NCBI GenBank assembly: GCA_016802295.1
Contig: JAESIW010000210.1
Location: 913,501 to 977,500, forward strand
Direction of reading: 5' to 3'
DNA length: 64,000 nt
From: Brachionus rotundiformis
Taxonomy: Eukaryota > Rotifera > Eurotatoria > Ploima > Brachionidae
In this document: piece by piece, positions 52,331 through 61,074 of the stretch
How positions within the stretch are numbered: position 1 is the first letter of the stretch
Layout: every line of letters begins with the position of its first letter
Program-made: the position numbers and the translations under genes
The notes under the pieces: model-generated
What the model saw: the letters and a program-made list of their open reading frames with translations, nothing else
The model's database searches: none
Told to the model about the DNA's origin: nothing

Positions 52331-53669
52331 AATAACTACCACAATAAATTTTATTTTGTTTAGCTTAGTTTTTTTAAGTAAATTGGCTTGGGGTTTTAGT
52401 ATAGATACTAGCTTGTTAAACTCGGCAACCACCAAACCAAGAGTAGCCATTGTTAGCTTTTATGTAGATAGTAAAACTAATAGCTTATATGCAGATTTAC
52501 AAAACGAAGTTAGTAGTTATTTAAATAGGTCTTACGCTATAGATGTATTTAATATTACCGATAGAGTTATAGATATAAACACTAATTTACAAAACCTAAA
52601 TATTGATTTAGGGGTATATAAAGATTATGATTTTGTTGTGTTTGGCAAATTTTATTTTCAAAACACTGTATATATAGCACAAACTGTGGTTTATAACACA
52701 AAAACCACACAGGTGATTTCTGCTAATCAGTATCAAATAGATAAAAATAATATTAGCAACAGTGCTACATACTTACACCAACAACTAGCCAATGAAATAT
52801 ACACAGCCAGCACGGGATTACAAGGATATTTTGATACATCGTTAGTATATATAGCCAATGGTAACCAATTAATGGTTTCTAATTTTAATGGCAATAATAG
52901 TAGGGTTTTGGTAACGTCTAAGCATAATTTGTATGCTCCGGCGGTGTATGATTCTTCTAAAATAGCTTATGTTGCACTAGAAGACGGTATTAGCAAAATA
53001 TACATTTATAATTTACTAAACAATAGTAATAATTTATTGGCTTCGTTTACAGGTTTAAGTTTGGCTCCTAAATTCTCTAACAATGGCTCTAAAATAATAT
53101 TTACTTTAGCCAACAATGGTAGTACCAGATTAATAGAGGTTGATTTAACTACCGGTAAATATAAAGTACTATTAAAATCTGCTTTTATTAATTTGGCGGG
53201 CGATTTTATAGATGATAATACGTTGCTGTATTATTCGGACAAAGCAGGTGCTAGCCGAATCTACACGCTAAATTTAAACACGCTAGATAGCCAACAAGTT
53301 AGCCAACAAAGGGGTAATTATTTTACGCCTTCGTATTCTAAAATATATAGCTTAGTAGCCTTTACTAAAATTTTAGATGGTAGCTTTGCCGTTGGAGTAA
53401 TGGATTTAAATGGCAGAGAAAAACTTATAACGCAAGAAAGATTTGCCGAAAATCCATCGTGGGCATTAGATAGCAGGCATTTGGTTTACCAGTATGTTTA
53501 TAAAAAAAACGCAGAACGCAATTTTAATGCGTTTGTATTGTTAGATGTACTAACTGGCAATAAAACCAATATACAAACTCAAGAAAGTATAACAGATCCT
53601 GTATTATCAAAAAAACCTTTATTTATAAATGGTAATGTGGTAAAATACAACTTATTAAATATAAATTAA
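52320..53669 (+). CDS. tolB: Tol-Pal system beta-propeller protein TolB
   Basis: TolB is the periplasmic partner of Pal. The 449-residue protein has a signal peptide (about 1-24), an N-terminal alpha/beta domain (about 35-160) and a propeller of repeated blades (about 170-435), each with the pattern P-x-(F/Y)-S-x-(D/N)-G-(S/K)-x-I, for example LAPKFSNNGSKIIFTLANNGSTRLIEVDLTTGK near 255-287 and NPSWALDSRHLVYQ. Length matches the family. Confidence 0.96.
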   Translation: MNNKITTTINFILFSLVFLSKLAWGFSIDTSLLNSATTKPRVAIVSFYVDSKTNSLYADLQNEVSSYLNRSYAIDVFNITDRVIDINTNLQNLNIDLGVYKDYDFVVFGKFYFQNTVYIAQTVVYNTKTTQVISANQYQIDKNNISNSATYLHQQLANEIYTASTGLQGYFDTSLVYIANGNQLMVSNFNGNNSRVLVTSKHNLYAPAVYDSSKIAYVALEDGISKIYIYNLLNNSNNLLASFTGLSLAPKFSNNGSKIIFTLANNGSTRLIEVDLTTGKYKVLLKSAFINLAGDFIDDNTLLYYSDKAGASRIYTLNLNTLDSQQVSQQRGNYFTPSYSKIYSLVAFTKILDGSFAVGVMDLNGREKLITQERFAENPSWALDSRHLVYQYVYKKNAERNFNAFVLLDVLTGNKTNIQTQESITDPVLSKKPLFINGNVVKYNLLNIN

Positions 53670-53701
53670 TTAATATTAATATAACAAGGGATAATTTTTA
53701 T

Positions 53702-54226
53702 ATGACTATAAATAAAATATTAAGTGGTATTACACTATCTGTAGGGTGTTTATTTTTAGCTAGTTGTGCCGGAAACTCTACCGCTACAACATCTTCTACT
53801 CAAAACCCAGAAGCCAACCAAACTAATTCTGGTAGCCAAGGTGCAAGCAATAGCAGTGCATCTACATCTGTAACGCAAAATCAACCACAAATAGATTTTG
53901 ATAGCAATGCGGTAGTTTATTTTGATTTTGATAAATCCTCTATAAACCCACAAGAAGTTAGTAAGCTAGAAAATCAATTACAATGGTTACAACAAAACTC
54001 TAACGTTGCAGTAACTATAGAAGGACACACAGATTATTTAGGTACCAGCCAGTATAACTTAGCTTTGGGCGAACGTAGAGCAAGTTCGGTTAAATCTTAC
54101 TTAATTTCTAAAGGCTTAAGTGCTTCTAGGGTAAGGGTGGTTTCTTACGGTAAAGAAAGACCAGTTAATAATGCAGAAACGGCAGAAGCAAGAGCTGAAA
54201 ACAGAAGAGCCGTTACTGTAAAGTAA
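53702..54226 (+). CDS. pal: Peptidoglycan-associated lipoprotein Pal
   Basis: Pal anchors the outer membrane to peptidoglycan. The 174-residue protein has a lipoprotein signal with LASC and acylated Cys22, a Ser/Gln/Asn/Thr-rich linker (about 25-62) and an OmpA-like C-terminal domain: VYFDFDKSSINPQE near 72-85 and EGHTDYLGTSQYNLALGERRA near 110-130, including the residues that bind diaminopimelate. AAGGGA lies upstream. Acylation would depend on Lnt. Confidence 0.98.
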   Translation: MTINKILSGITLSVGCLFLASCAGNSTATTSSTQNPEANQTNSGSQGASNSSASTSVTQNQPQIDFDSNAVVYFDFDKSSINPQEVSKLENQLQWLQQNSNVAVTIEGHTDYLGTSQYNLALGERRASSVKSYLISKGLSASRVRVVSYGKERPVNNAETAEARAENRRAVTVK

Positions 54227-54248
54227 TTTTAAATAAAAGGGCATACAA

Positions 54249-55421
54249 ATGGGGCGAGCAAAACTAACGATATATGTATTTTTACTATTAAATATGTTTT
54301 TATCTGTATCTTATGCAGAAGAAAATAACACTAGTAATACAAATAGCAATGTATCTACTGTTGTTGCTCCTCCTAAGCCTGCTTTACCATCTGTAGAAAA
54401 TTCTACTGTAACAGAAGATAGCAATGCCAATAGCAAAAGCAATGCTCCTATATTATTTAATAAAACCATAAATACTAAAAATATAATAGTAGACGATAGT
54501 ACTGCAAAAAGTGCTAATAACTCTAACGCTAGTACCAATAATACTGCAAATAACAACGGTAGTGTAAATAACTCTAGCTCTAACACGTCTAACACTTCTG
54601 CTTTGGGTATAAGTAATACAGGTGTAATTAGTAGTCAATCTAGTAGTTATAATGAAAATAGCAATGCTCCTTTAATTAGCAACGAAGACGCCAAAGCTTT
54701 AGAACAAAACACAGAAGTAGGAACCGAAGACCTAAGAGACGAAATTGTAAATTTACGTAACGAACTACAACAGTTAAACCGCAGTATAGAAGAATATCAT
54801 CAACGCAATGTAGATTTACAGCAAAAACTAGATGAGTATAAAAAACAAGAAATGGCCGATGGTTCGTTGTTTAAATTGCAATTTTTACGCAGTGCAGTGT
54901 TAGATCCAATTTTTTCTAACCCTGTATTAAAAGACCCCAACTACAGCGAAGCCGTGCTTGATATTGTATACGGCGAAATTACCCCAGCGGAAAAAAATTT
55001 AACTACATTTTTATTAGAAGATATTAACGTAGAGGATCATTTAAAAGATGCATCTACTATTTCTTCAGATTACGATGTAAGGCTTTCTGCACTAAAGGCA
55101 GATTTGCAATTACGCCAAGATAGTGCTAACTTTTTGTTAGGCTACACCAAACTACTACTGTTTAAACCGCAAGAAAGCATAGAATACTTTGCTAAATCTT
55201 ACAACAATACACAAAACTTTAATTTAGTGCTGTTAAACTTAGTTGCTTTAGTAGATGCGTTTACCGCAGTGGGCAGAACCCAAGAAGCTTGCGATACCAT
55301 TAAACGCTACTATACCAACATTGCACAAAGTAAAGGTAGCAACAAACCATTACCAGCTTACTTAACCCTAGAGGTGGAAGAAAAAATAGCAACCACTAAG
55401 CAAGCCATAAACTGCAAATAA
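54249..55421 (+). CDS. cpoB: Cell division coordinator CpoB (YbgF)
   Basis: CpoB couples Tol-Pal to septal peptidoglycan synthesis. The 390-residue protein has a signal peptide (1-24), an Asn/Ser/Thr low-complexity stretch (about 25-150), a coiled coil (LRDEIVNLRNELQQLNRSIEEYHQRNVDLQQKL, about 160-192) and TPR-like helices in the C-terminal third (SANFLLGYTKLLLFKPQESIEYFAKSY). Usual relatives have the coiled coil right after the signal peptide, so the long Asn/Ser insert is unusual. Position after pal makes the call firm. Confidence 0.92.
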   Translation: MGRAKLTIYVFLLLNMFLSVSYAEENNTSNTNSNVSTVVAPPKPALPSVENSTVTEDSNANSKSNAPILFNKTINTKNIIVDDSTAKSANNSNASTNNTANNNGSVNNSSSNTSNTSALGISNTGVISSQSSSYNENSNAPLISNEDAKALEQNTEVGTEDLRDEIVNLRNELQQLNRSIEEYHQRNVDLQQKLDEYKKQEMADGSLFKLQFLRSAVLDPIFSNPVLKDPNYSEAVLDIVYGEITPAEKNLTTFLLEDINVEDHLKDASTISSDYDVRLSALKADLQLRQDSANFLLGYTKLLLFKPQESIEYFAKSYNNTQNFNLVLLNLVALVDAFTAVGRTQEACDTIKRYYTNIAQSKGSNKPLPAYLTLEVEEKIATTKQAINCK

Positions 55422-55425
55422 TATT

Positions 55426-56655
55426 GTGTTTAAAAGTGTAACTAATTTTTTAAATAAAAACGTTTATTGTTTTAATAATTTACATATTGCCGTTGCTGTT
55501 TCTGGCGGGGTAGATAGCATAGCTTTAGCCTTGTTGTTGCAACAATGGTGTAATGCTAAATTAAACAGTGGAGTTAATATTAAACTAACTGCCTTGGTGG
55601 TAAATCATAACATTAGGCACAATTCTACGGAAGAAGCACAGTATGTGTCTAGTTTATTAAATAAATTAAACATTAATAATGTTGTTTTAAACCGCCAACC
55701 TAAACCTTTAAACTCTAAACTTCAGCAAAGTGCAAGGGTAGATAGATACGCTTTGTTGCAACAATATTGTTATAGTAATGCTATTCCTTATTTATTTATA
55801 GCTCATCATAAAAACGATGTTAAAGAAACTACTTTAATGCGTAAACAAAAAGGTAGCAACCTAATTGGTTTGGCGGGAATCTCTGGCGTAGTAATTACCC
55901 CAACTTGCACACTGTTACGGCCACTACTAACACTTAGTAAAAAAACATTAGTGCAATATGTAACCAAGCAAATAGGTAGGCTTTGGGTAGAAGATCCGTC
56001 TAATACTAATACTAATTTTACCAGAGTAACAGTGCGTAATCAACTAGCCAGTTTTACACAACAACAAAACTATAATTTGCTAAAACAAATAACTAGCTTT
56101 AAAAAACAAAGGCAAAAGTTAGAAAATCAACTAACAAATTTTATTATTAAGCATGTAAGTATTAATAATTACGGCGTTTTTTATTTTAAATACAAATCTT
56201 TTAAACAACTAAGCCCTAATGCACAGTTATATGTGGTGTATAAAATGCTACAAGCTCATGCCAACGCCTTTACTTTTACCAAGCTACATAAAATTAACAA
56301 TGTTGTTAATAATTTAAATAATAATTGCAAAGCTTTTACTTTAAACAGTAGTATTTTTACTATACAGCAAACTAAACAAACAAGCTTGGTAATAGTTAAA
56401 CCTAATTTTAGATTACCCCCAAATTTAATGGTTAATAATAATTTTATATTTGTTGATTATACTATAAATAATAGTGTAAAATTATTACAAAGCAATAATA
56501 CGCAAAATATAAATACGCAAGATACAAAACATTATTTTAAAAGCTTTTATCTACAGCATGCAGATTATAGCAATTTACTAAACAATAAAAATATAATAGC
56601 CAAGTATTCTGTGTTTATTTTTGGTAATGCAATTTTAAGTAATTTTTTTTATTAA
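55426..56655 (+). CDS. tilS: tRNA(Ile)-lysidine synthetase
   Basis: TilS converts C34 of the AUA-reading tRNA-Ile to lysidine. The 409-residue protein has the PP-loop SGGVDS at 26-31 in HIAVAVSGGVDSIALALLL, VVNHNIRHNSTEEAQYV, the AHHKNDVKETTLMRKQKGSNLIGLAG segment and the RPLL/WVEDPSN block. Starts with GTG 4 bp after cpoB. The C-terminal 150 residues are Asn-rich and diverged. Given the abundance of ATA codons here, the enzyme must be essential. Confidence 0.95.
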   Translation: MFKSVTNFLNKNVYCFNNLHIAVAVSGGVDSIALALLLQQWCNAKLNSGVNIKLTALVVNHNIRHNSTEEAQYVSSLLNKLNINNVVLNRQPKPLNSKLQQSARVDRYALLQQYCYSNAIPYLFIAHHKNDVKETTLMRKQKGSNLIGLAGISGVVITPTCTLLRPLLTLSKKTLVQYVTKQIGRLWVEDPSNTNTNFTRVTVRNQLASFTQQQNYNLLKQITSFKKQRQKLENQLTNFIIKHVSINNYGVFYFKYKSFKQLSPNAQLYVVYKMLQAHANAFTFTKLHKINNVVNNLNNNCKAFTLNSSIFTIQQTKQTSLVIVKPNFRLPPNLMVNNNFIFVDYTINNSVKLLQSNNTQNINTQDTKHYFKSFYLQHADYSNLLNNKNIIAKYSVFIFGNAILSNFFY

Positions 56656-56731
56656 TAAGGTATTGCAAAAACAATAATAACTTACTATATAAATACATAT
56701 AAGCAAAATTTAAAGTTTTTAGAGGATCATA

Positions 56732-58642
56732 GTGAAAAACCGTAACAATATAATTTTATTTTTATTAATAATGATGGCAATTTTAGTAGGCTACAACTTT
56801 TACTCTAGCTATGCTACAACTTCTGCCAACCAAAAAAGCATTAGTTACACAGCTTTAGTAAACAAAGTGCAAAGTAAAGAAATAAGCCGTATTATTATTA
56901 ACAATACCGCAGTAAAAGCCTACGCTGGCGATAACACTGTATACGTAGCCACTGTATTAGCTAACGACCAAACCTTTATAAACCAACTAAAAGCTAACAA
57001 TGTAGAAATAATAGTTGCTAAACCCGAAACTTCTAGCGGGTTGGGTAGTTTGTTATTTATAGGTGTAGCAATATTTTTTATAATTTTAATTATACGTAGT
57101 TTACGTGGCGGTGGAGATAATCAATCATCTGGCGGAGGCGGTGGTGGCATGGGTAGCCCATTTAGTTTTGGTAAATCTAAAGCTAAATTTATTGCCCCTA
57201 AAGATATTAATGTTTCTTTTGCCGATGTTGCGGGTATAGAAGAAGCTAAGCACGAAGTATTAGAAATTGTAGACTTTTTAAAAAACCCAGAAAAGTTTAA
57301 TAAAGTTGGTGCTAAAATTCCTAAAGGTTGCCTACTATATGGCTTGCCAGGTAGCGGTAAAACATTGTTAGCTAAGGCTATTGCTGGCGAGGCCAAGGTA
57401 GCGTTTTTTTCTATTTCGGGGTCAGACTTTGTAGAAATGTTTGTTGGTGTTGGTGCTTCTAGGGTGCGTGATTTATTTACACAAGCTAAAAAGCAAGCAC
57501 CGTGTATTATATTTATAGATGAAATAGACGCAGTAGGTAGACAGCGTGGCGTTGGTGTTGGTGGCGGAAACGATGAGCGTGAGCAAACATTAAACCAATT
57601 GCTAGTAGAAATGGACGGCTTTACCACTAACCAAGGTGTAATAGTTATTGCGGCTAGTAATAGAAAAGATGTTTTAGACTCTGCATTGCTAAGGCCTGGG
57701 CGTTTTGATAGACAAGTGTATGTGCCTTTGCCAGATTTAATAGGCAGAGAGCGTATTTTATCTATTTATTTGGCTAAAGTGCCGGTGGATAATAGTGTAG
57801 ATGTACATGTATTAGCAAGAGGAAGCACCGGTTTTTCTGGGGCAGATTTAGCTAATTTAGTAAACGAAGCAGCGTTAATGGCGGCCACAGCTGGTGATTC
57901 TATTTTAACCATGATGCACTTTGAACAAGCCAGAGATAAAATTTTAATGGGTAGCGAGCGTAAAACTTCTAAAATGACAGAAAAAGACAGAAAACTTACC
58001 GCTTACCACGAAGCCGGCCACGCTTTAGTTGCTTTTAAAGTGCCAGACTATTACCCTGTGCATAAGGTTACTATTATACCTAGGGGAATGTCGTTAGGGG
58101 TAACTAGTTTTTTACCAGAAAAAGACGAATATAATAGGTCTTACACACAATTAATTTCGCAATTGGCTGTATTGTTTGGCGGTAGATTGTCTGAGGAATT
58201 AATTTTTGGTAAAGAGCATATAACCACAGGTGCTTCTATGGATATTCAAATGGCAACTAATACCGCAAAACGCATGGTTACAGAGTGGGGGTTTAGCGAT
58301 AAAGTTGGTAGATTGCGTTATGTAGATGAAAATAGCAGTATGTTTGGTAGTTATTCTAAAGCTATTTCGGATGAAACCGCTAAAGAAGTAGAGCAAGAAA
58401 TGCGTGCATTAATAGAAAATGCAGAAAAAACGGCAAGGGAAATTTTAACTACTTACGCAAAAGCTCATCATGATTTAGCCAACGCACTGCTAGAGTACGA
58501 AACTTTAAGCGGAGCAGAAGCTAAAATGCTATGTTTAGAAGGCGTTAGTATTAAAGAAATAAGAGAGCAGAATCTACTAGGCAAAACCACAGTGGCAGAT
58601 GATACTTCTAATAAAGCTTCTTCTATTCCGCAGGTAGATTAA
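56732..58642 (+). CDS. ftsH: ATP-dependent zinc metalloprotease FtsH
   Basis: FtsH degrades membrane and regulatory proteins. The 636-residue protein has two N-terminal membrane helices (about 5-23 and 105-123), a Gly-rich linker, an AAA module with Walker A GLPGSGKT at 204-211, Walker B CIIFIDEIDAVGRQR and the second region of homology RPGRFDRQ, and the zinc site HEAGH at 426-430. Starts with GTG, with AGAGGA 7-8 bases upstream. The tilS-ftsH-glmM order is alphaproteobacterial; folP, often between ftsH and glmM, is absent. Confidence 0.98.
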   Translation: MKNRNNIILFLLIMMAILVGYNFYSSYATTSANQKSISYTALVNKVQSKEISRIIINNTAVKAYAGDNTVYVATVLANDQTFINQLKANNVEIIVAKPETSSGLGSLLFIGVAIFFIILIIRSLRGGGDNQSSGGGGGGMGSPFSFGKSKAKFIAPKDINVSFADVAGIEEAKHEVLEIVDFLKNPEKFNKVGAKIPKGCLLYGLPGSGKTLLAKAIAGEAKVAFFSISGSDFVEMFVGVGASRVRDLFTQAKKQAPCIIFIDEIDAVGRQRGVGVGGGNDEREQTLNQLLVEMDGFTTNQGVIVIAASNRKDVLDSALLRPGRFDRQVYVPLPDLIGRERILSIYLAKVPVDNSVDVHVLARGSTGFSGADLANLVNEAALMAATAGDSILTMMHFEQARDKILMGSERKTSKMTEKDRKLTAYHEAGHALVAFKVPDYYPVHKVTIIPRGMSLGVTSFLPEKDEYNRSYTQLISQLAVLFGGRLSEELIFGKEHITTGASMDIQMATNTAKRMVTEWGFSDKVGRLRYVDENSSMFGSYSKAISDETAKEVEQEMRALIENAEKTAREILTTYAKAHHDLANALLEYETLSGAEAKMLCLEGVSIKEIREQNLLGKTTVADDTSNKASSIPQVD

Positions 58643-58673
58643 ATTTAATTGAATTTAATTTAATAGTTTTTAT

Positions 58674-58710
58674 AAAAAAGGAGTTAATAATAATTTAGCT
58701 CCTTTTTTTT
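58674..58710 (+). terminator. Intrinsic terminator after ftsH
   Basis: AAAAGGAGTTAA pairs imperfectly with TTTAGCTCCTTTT around a short A/T loop, followed by a T-run. It ends the ruvA-to-ftsH run. The following A/T-rich 100 bp probably hold the glmM promoter. Confidence 0.85.
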
Positions 58711-58816
58711 TAAATAATTTATTACAAGTTTTGTAATTTATTTTATTATATAAAAATTGTAAATTACTATATAATTTATGTATTAATACATTAATTAATA
58801 TAGACTTATAAATAAT

Positions 58817-60157
58817 ATGGCAAAAATTTTTGGTACAGATGGAGTGCGAGGCGTTGTAAATAAATACCCTATGACAAGCGAAGTAGCTTTAAAAATAGGA
58901 ATGGCTGCGGCTATTCATTTAGATAACGGCGACAATAAAACCAATAAAGTTGTTATAGGTAAAGACACCAGAAGATCTGGCTATATGCTAGAAACCGCCC
59001 TAACCGCAGGCCTAACCAGTATGGGTAAAGATGTATTTTTACTAGGGCCAATGCCTACGCCAGCCGTGGCTATGCTTACTAAATCTACACGGTCTGATTT
59101 AGGTATTATGATTTCTGCATCGCACAATCCGCATTACGATAACGGTATAAAGTTGTTTGATAGTAAGGGTAAAAAATTATCGGACGAAAGCGAAGATAAA
59201 ATTATGCAACTTATGGATACCGATTTATCTAAGTATTTAGTACAGCCAGAACAAATAGGCAAAGTAGAGCGTTTACGTGAAGCTTATGGTAGATATATAG
59301 AATACGTTAAAAATGCTTTTACTACAGATTTAACCCTAAAAGGTGTAAAAATTGTGGTAGATACCGCCAATGGTGCGGCTTACAAAATAGCCCCAACCGT
59401 TTTGTTTGAGCTAGGTGCAACCGTTATTGCAGTGGGTAATACCCCTAATGGTTTAAATATTAACGATGGCGTGGGGTCTACTAATATTAATTATTTACAG
59501 CAAAAAGTTTTAGAACACAAGGCACACATAGGTATAGCGTTTGATGGCGATGCCGACAGAATTGTAATGGTAGACGAAGAAGCCAACGTTATAGATGGCG
59601 ATAAAATTTTAGCAGTTTTAGCCGTGCATTTAAAATCTAAAAATTTGTTAACCAACAATTTGGTGGTTGGTACTGTTATGGCAAATATGGCGTTAGAAGA
59701 ATACTTAAGTAGCATTAATGTAAACTTTTTACGCACAAAAGTAGGAGACCGCTACGTTTTAGAAGGTTTACTTAGCAACAAAGCATCGTTAGGGGGCGAA
59801 CAATCTGGCCACGTAATACTACCTGCTTATAATTATACAGGCGATGCTATGGTAGTGGCTTTAACCATGTTATCTATAATGGTGGCAGGTAAACATAAAG
59901 CTAGCGACTTTTTTTATATTTATAACAATATGCCACAAGTTTTAAAAAATATTGTGTTTAGTAAAAGCAACCCGTTAGAAGAAGCCGTGGTGCAAAAATT
60001 TATAGCACAAATAACTGCAGATAACAAGCGTTGCCGTTTTTTAATTAGAAAATCTGGTACCGAAAAATTAATTAGAGTAATGATAGAAGGCGAAGACCAA
60101 ACCCTAATAGAGCAACTAAGCAACAATATTTTAAATGTTATAAAGCCTTATTGTTAA
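58817..60157 (+). CDS. glmM: Phosphoglucosamine mutase
   Basis: GlmM converts glucosamine-6-phosphate to glucosamine-1-phosphate for UDP-GlcNAc, needed for peptidoglycan and lipid A. The 446-residue protein begins KIFGTDGVRGVVN, has the phosphoserine loop ISASHNP with Ser102, the metal-binding DGDADR near 241-246, the GEQSGH substrate motif near 327-332 and the C-terminal RKSGTEKLIRVM phosphate-binding loop. It supports the presence of a peptidoglycan layer alongside MurJ and Pal. Confidence 0.98.
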   Translation: MAKIFGTDGVRGVVNKYPMTSEVALKIGMAAAIHLDNGDNKTNKVVIGKDTRRSGYMLETALTAGLTSMGKDVFLLGPMPTPAVAMLTKSTRSDLGIMISASHNPHYDNGIKLFDSKGKKLSDESEDKIMQLMDTDLSKYLVQPEQIGKVERLREAYGRYIEYVKNAFTTDLTLKGVKIVVDTANGAAYKIAPTVLFELGATVIAVGNTPNGLNINDGVGSTNINYLQQKVLEHKAHIGIAFDGDADRIVMVDEEANVIDGDKILAVLAVHLKSKNLLTNNLVVGTVMANMALEEYLSSINVNFLRTKVGDRYVLEGLLSNKASLGGEQSGHVILPAYNYTGDAMVVALTMLSIMVAGKHKASDFFYIYNNMPQVLKNIVFSKSNPLEEAVVQKFIAQITADNKRCRFLIRKSGTEKLIRVMIEGEDQTLIEQLSNNILNVIKPYC

Positions 60158-60167
60158 CGGCTTTTTT
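60142..60167 (+). terminator. Intrinsic terminator spanning the glmM stop codon
   Basis: AAAGCC (60142-60147) pairs with GGCTTT (60159-60164) followed by further T. The glmM stop codon (60155-60157) lies in the loop, so the 3' end of the gene doubles as the terminator stem. Confidence 0.65.
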
Positions 60168-60207
60168 GTTGTAATAATTATTAATTAAGCAAAAATAAAG
60201 GTAATAA

Positions 60208-60903
60208 ATGGAAGCAATAAACAAATTTTACACTCCGTTATATTTAGTAATGGCAACTTTGGTGTTGCTATATGGCAGTTATACAGATTTACAGCAATCT
60301 ACCGATTATTTACGCATTGGGTTGTCTTTGGTGTCTTCGGTAGCAGGGGCAATAACGGTTTTGCTAGTAGCTAAAGAAAAAATCTCTAATTACTTTTTTG
60401 GTATACTTTCGGTTAGTATTTGGTTTGTTGTTGTGGTGGTTTGGTCTCCATTAATATGGGATGCCGTAATTAACATAATTTATTTAATTTTAAATTTTTA
60501 TGGTTTATACTACTGGCTTAACCCAAGCAAACAACAGCAAAATTTACACGGTAATGTTGCTAAAAGCCGTAACCTAAACCCTACAGAATACTTTAAATAC
60601 ACAGCTATAGCTATAGTTGCAATAGCTTTTATGAGCTACATAGGTATTACCATAGGCAGATACGAAACCCCAAAACTAGCAATGTTAGATGCCCTAACCA
60701 CAGCCGTGGCTATTTTAGCGCAATACTTAATGGCAAAAAAAATAGTACAAAATTGGCACTTATGGATACTACTAAACGCAATTTCTATTCCGTTATATAT
60801 AAGTATAGGCAACTATACTTTTGTGGCTTTGTGGGTGGTTTACTTGGTTAATTCGGTATATGGGTTGTATATGTGGAAACACAAAATGCAAAGCTATAAT
60901 TAA
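60208..60903 (+). CDS. PnuC-family vitamin/nucleoside transporter
   Basis: A 231-residue inner-membrane protein with about seven hydrophobic segments. The C-terminal half has the family pattern LAQYLMAKKIVQNWHLWILLNAISIPLYI (about 171-199), where the N-W-x-x-W stretch contributes to substrate binding, then a final YLVNSVYGLYMWK helix. PnuC proteins take up nicotinamide riboside, and branches carry thiamine or riboflavin. No kinase gene adjoins to decide, though NAD-precursor import is the default. AAAGG lies upstream. It is separated from the mannitol operon by 171 bp with nothing else recognisable. Confidence 0.85.
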   Translation: MEAINKFYTPLYLVMATLVLLYGSYTDLQQSTDYLRIGLSLVSSVAGAITVLLVAKEKISNYFFGILSVSIWFVVVVVWSPLIWDAVINIIYLILNFYGLYYWLNPSKQQQNLHGNVAKSRNLNPTEYFKYTAIAIVAIAFMSYIGITIGRYETPKLAMLDALTTAVAILAQYLMAKKIVQNWHLWILLNAISIPLYISIGNYTFVALWVVYLVNSVYGLYMWKHKMQSYN

Positions 60904-61061
60904 TACAGCAATAATAAACTAACTTGGCTACCGTTTTTACTATATTGTTGTTTGCTGTGTGTTGTGTTGTTTACTTAAATTTACCGTTAAACTTAATTTA
61001 ATATATATAATGATAGTATTAATGTATATATGCAAAAAATACTGTTTTAAACCATTAAATT

Positions 61062-61070
61062 AAAGGAGGT
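61062..61070 (+). promoter_or_regulatory. Consensus-strength ribosome-binding site of mtlA
   Basis: AAAGGAGGT sits 4 bases before the ATG at 61075 when measured from its 3' end. It is the most complete Shine-Dalgarno in the window, where most genes have AAGG, GGAG or nothing. A TATAAT at 61006-61011 is a possible -10 box without a convincing -35. Confidence 0.7.
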
Positions 61071-61074
61071 TGTT

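Noticed and set aside
60904..61074. Regulatory RNA or cre-like operator before mtlA
   Set aside because: Only A/T-rich DNA with a possible -10 box is visible; no inverted repeat or catabolite-control motif stands out.
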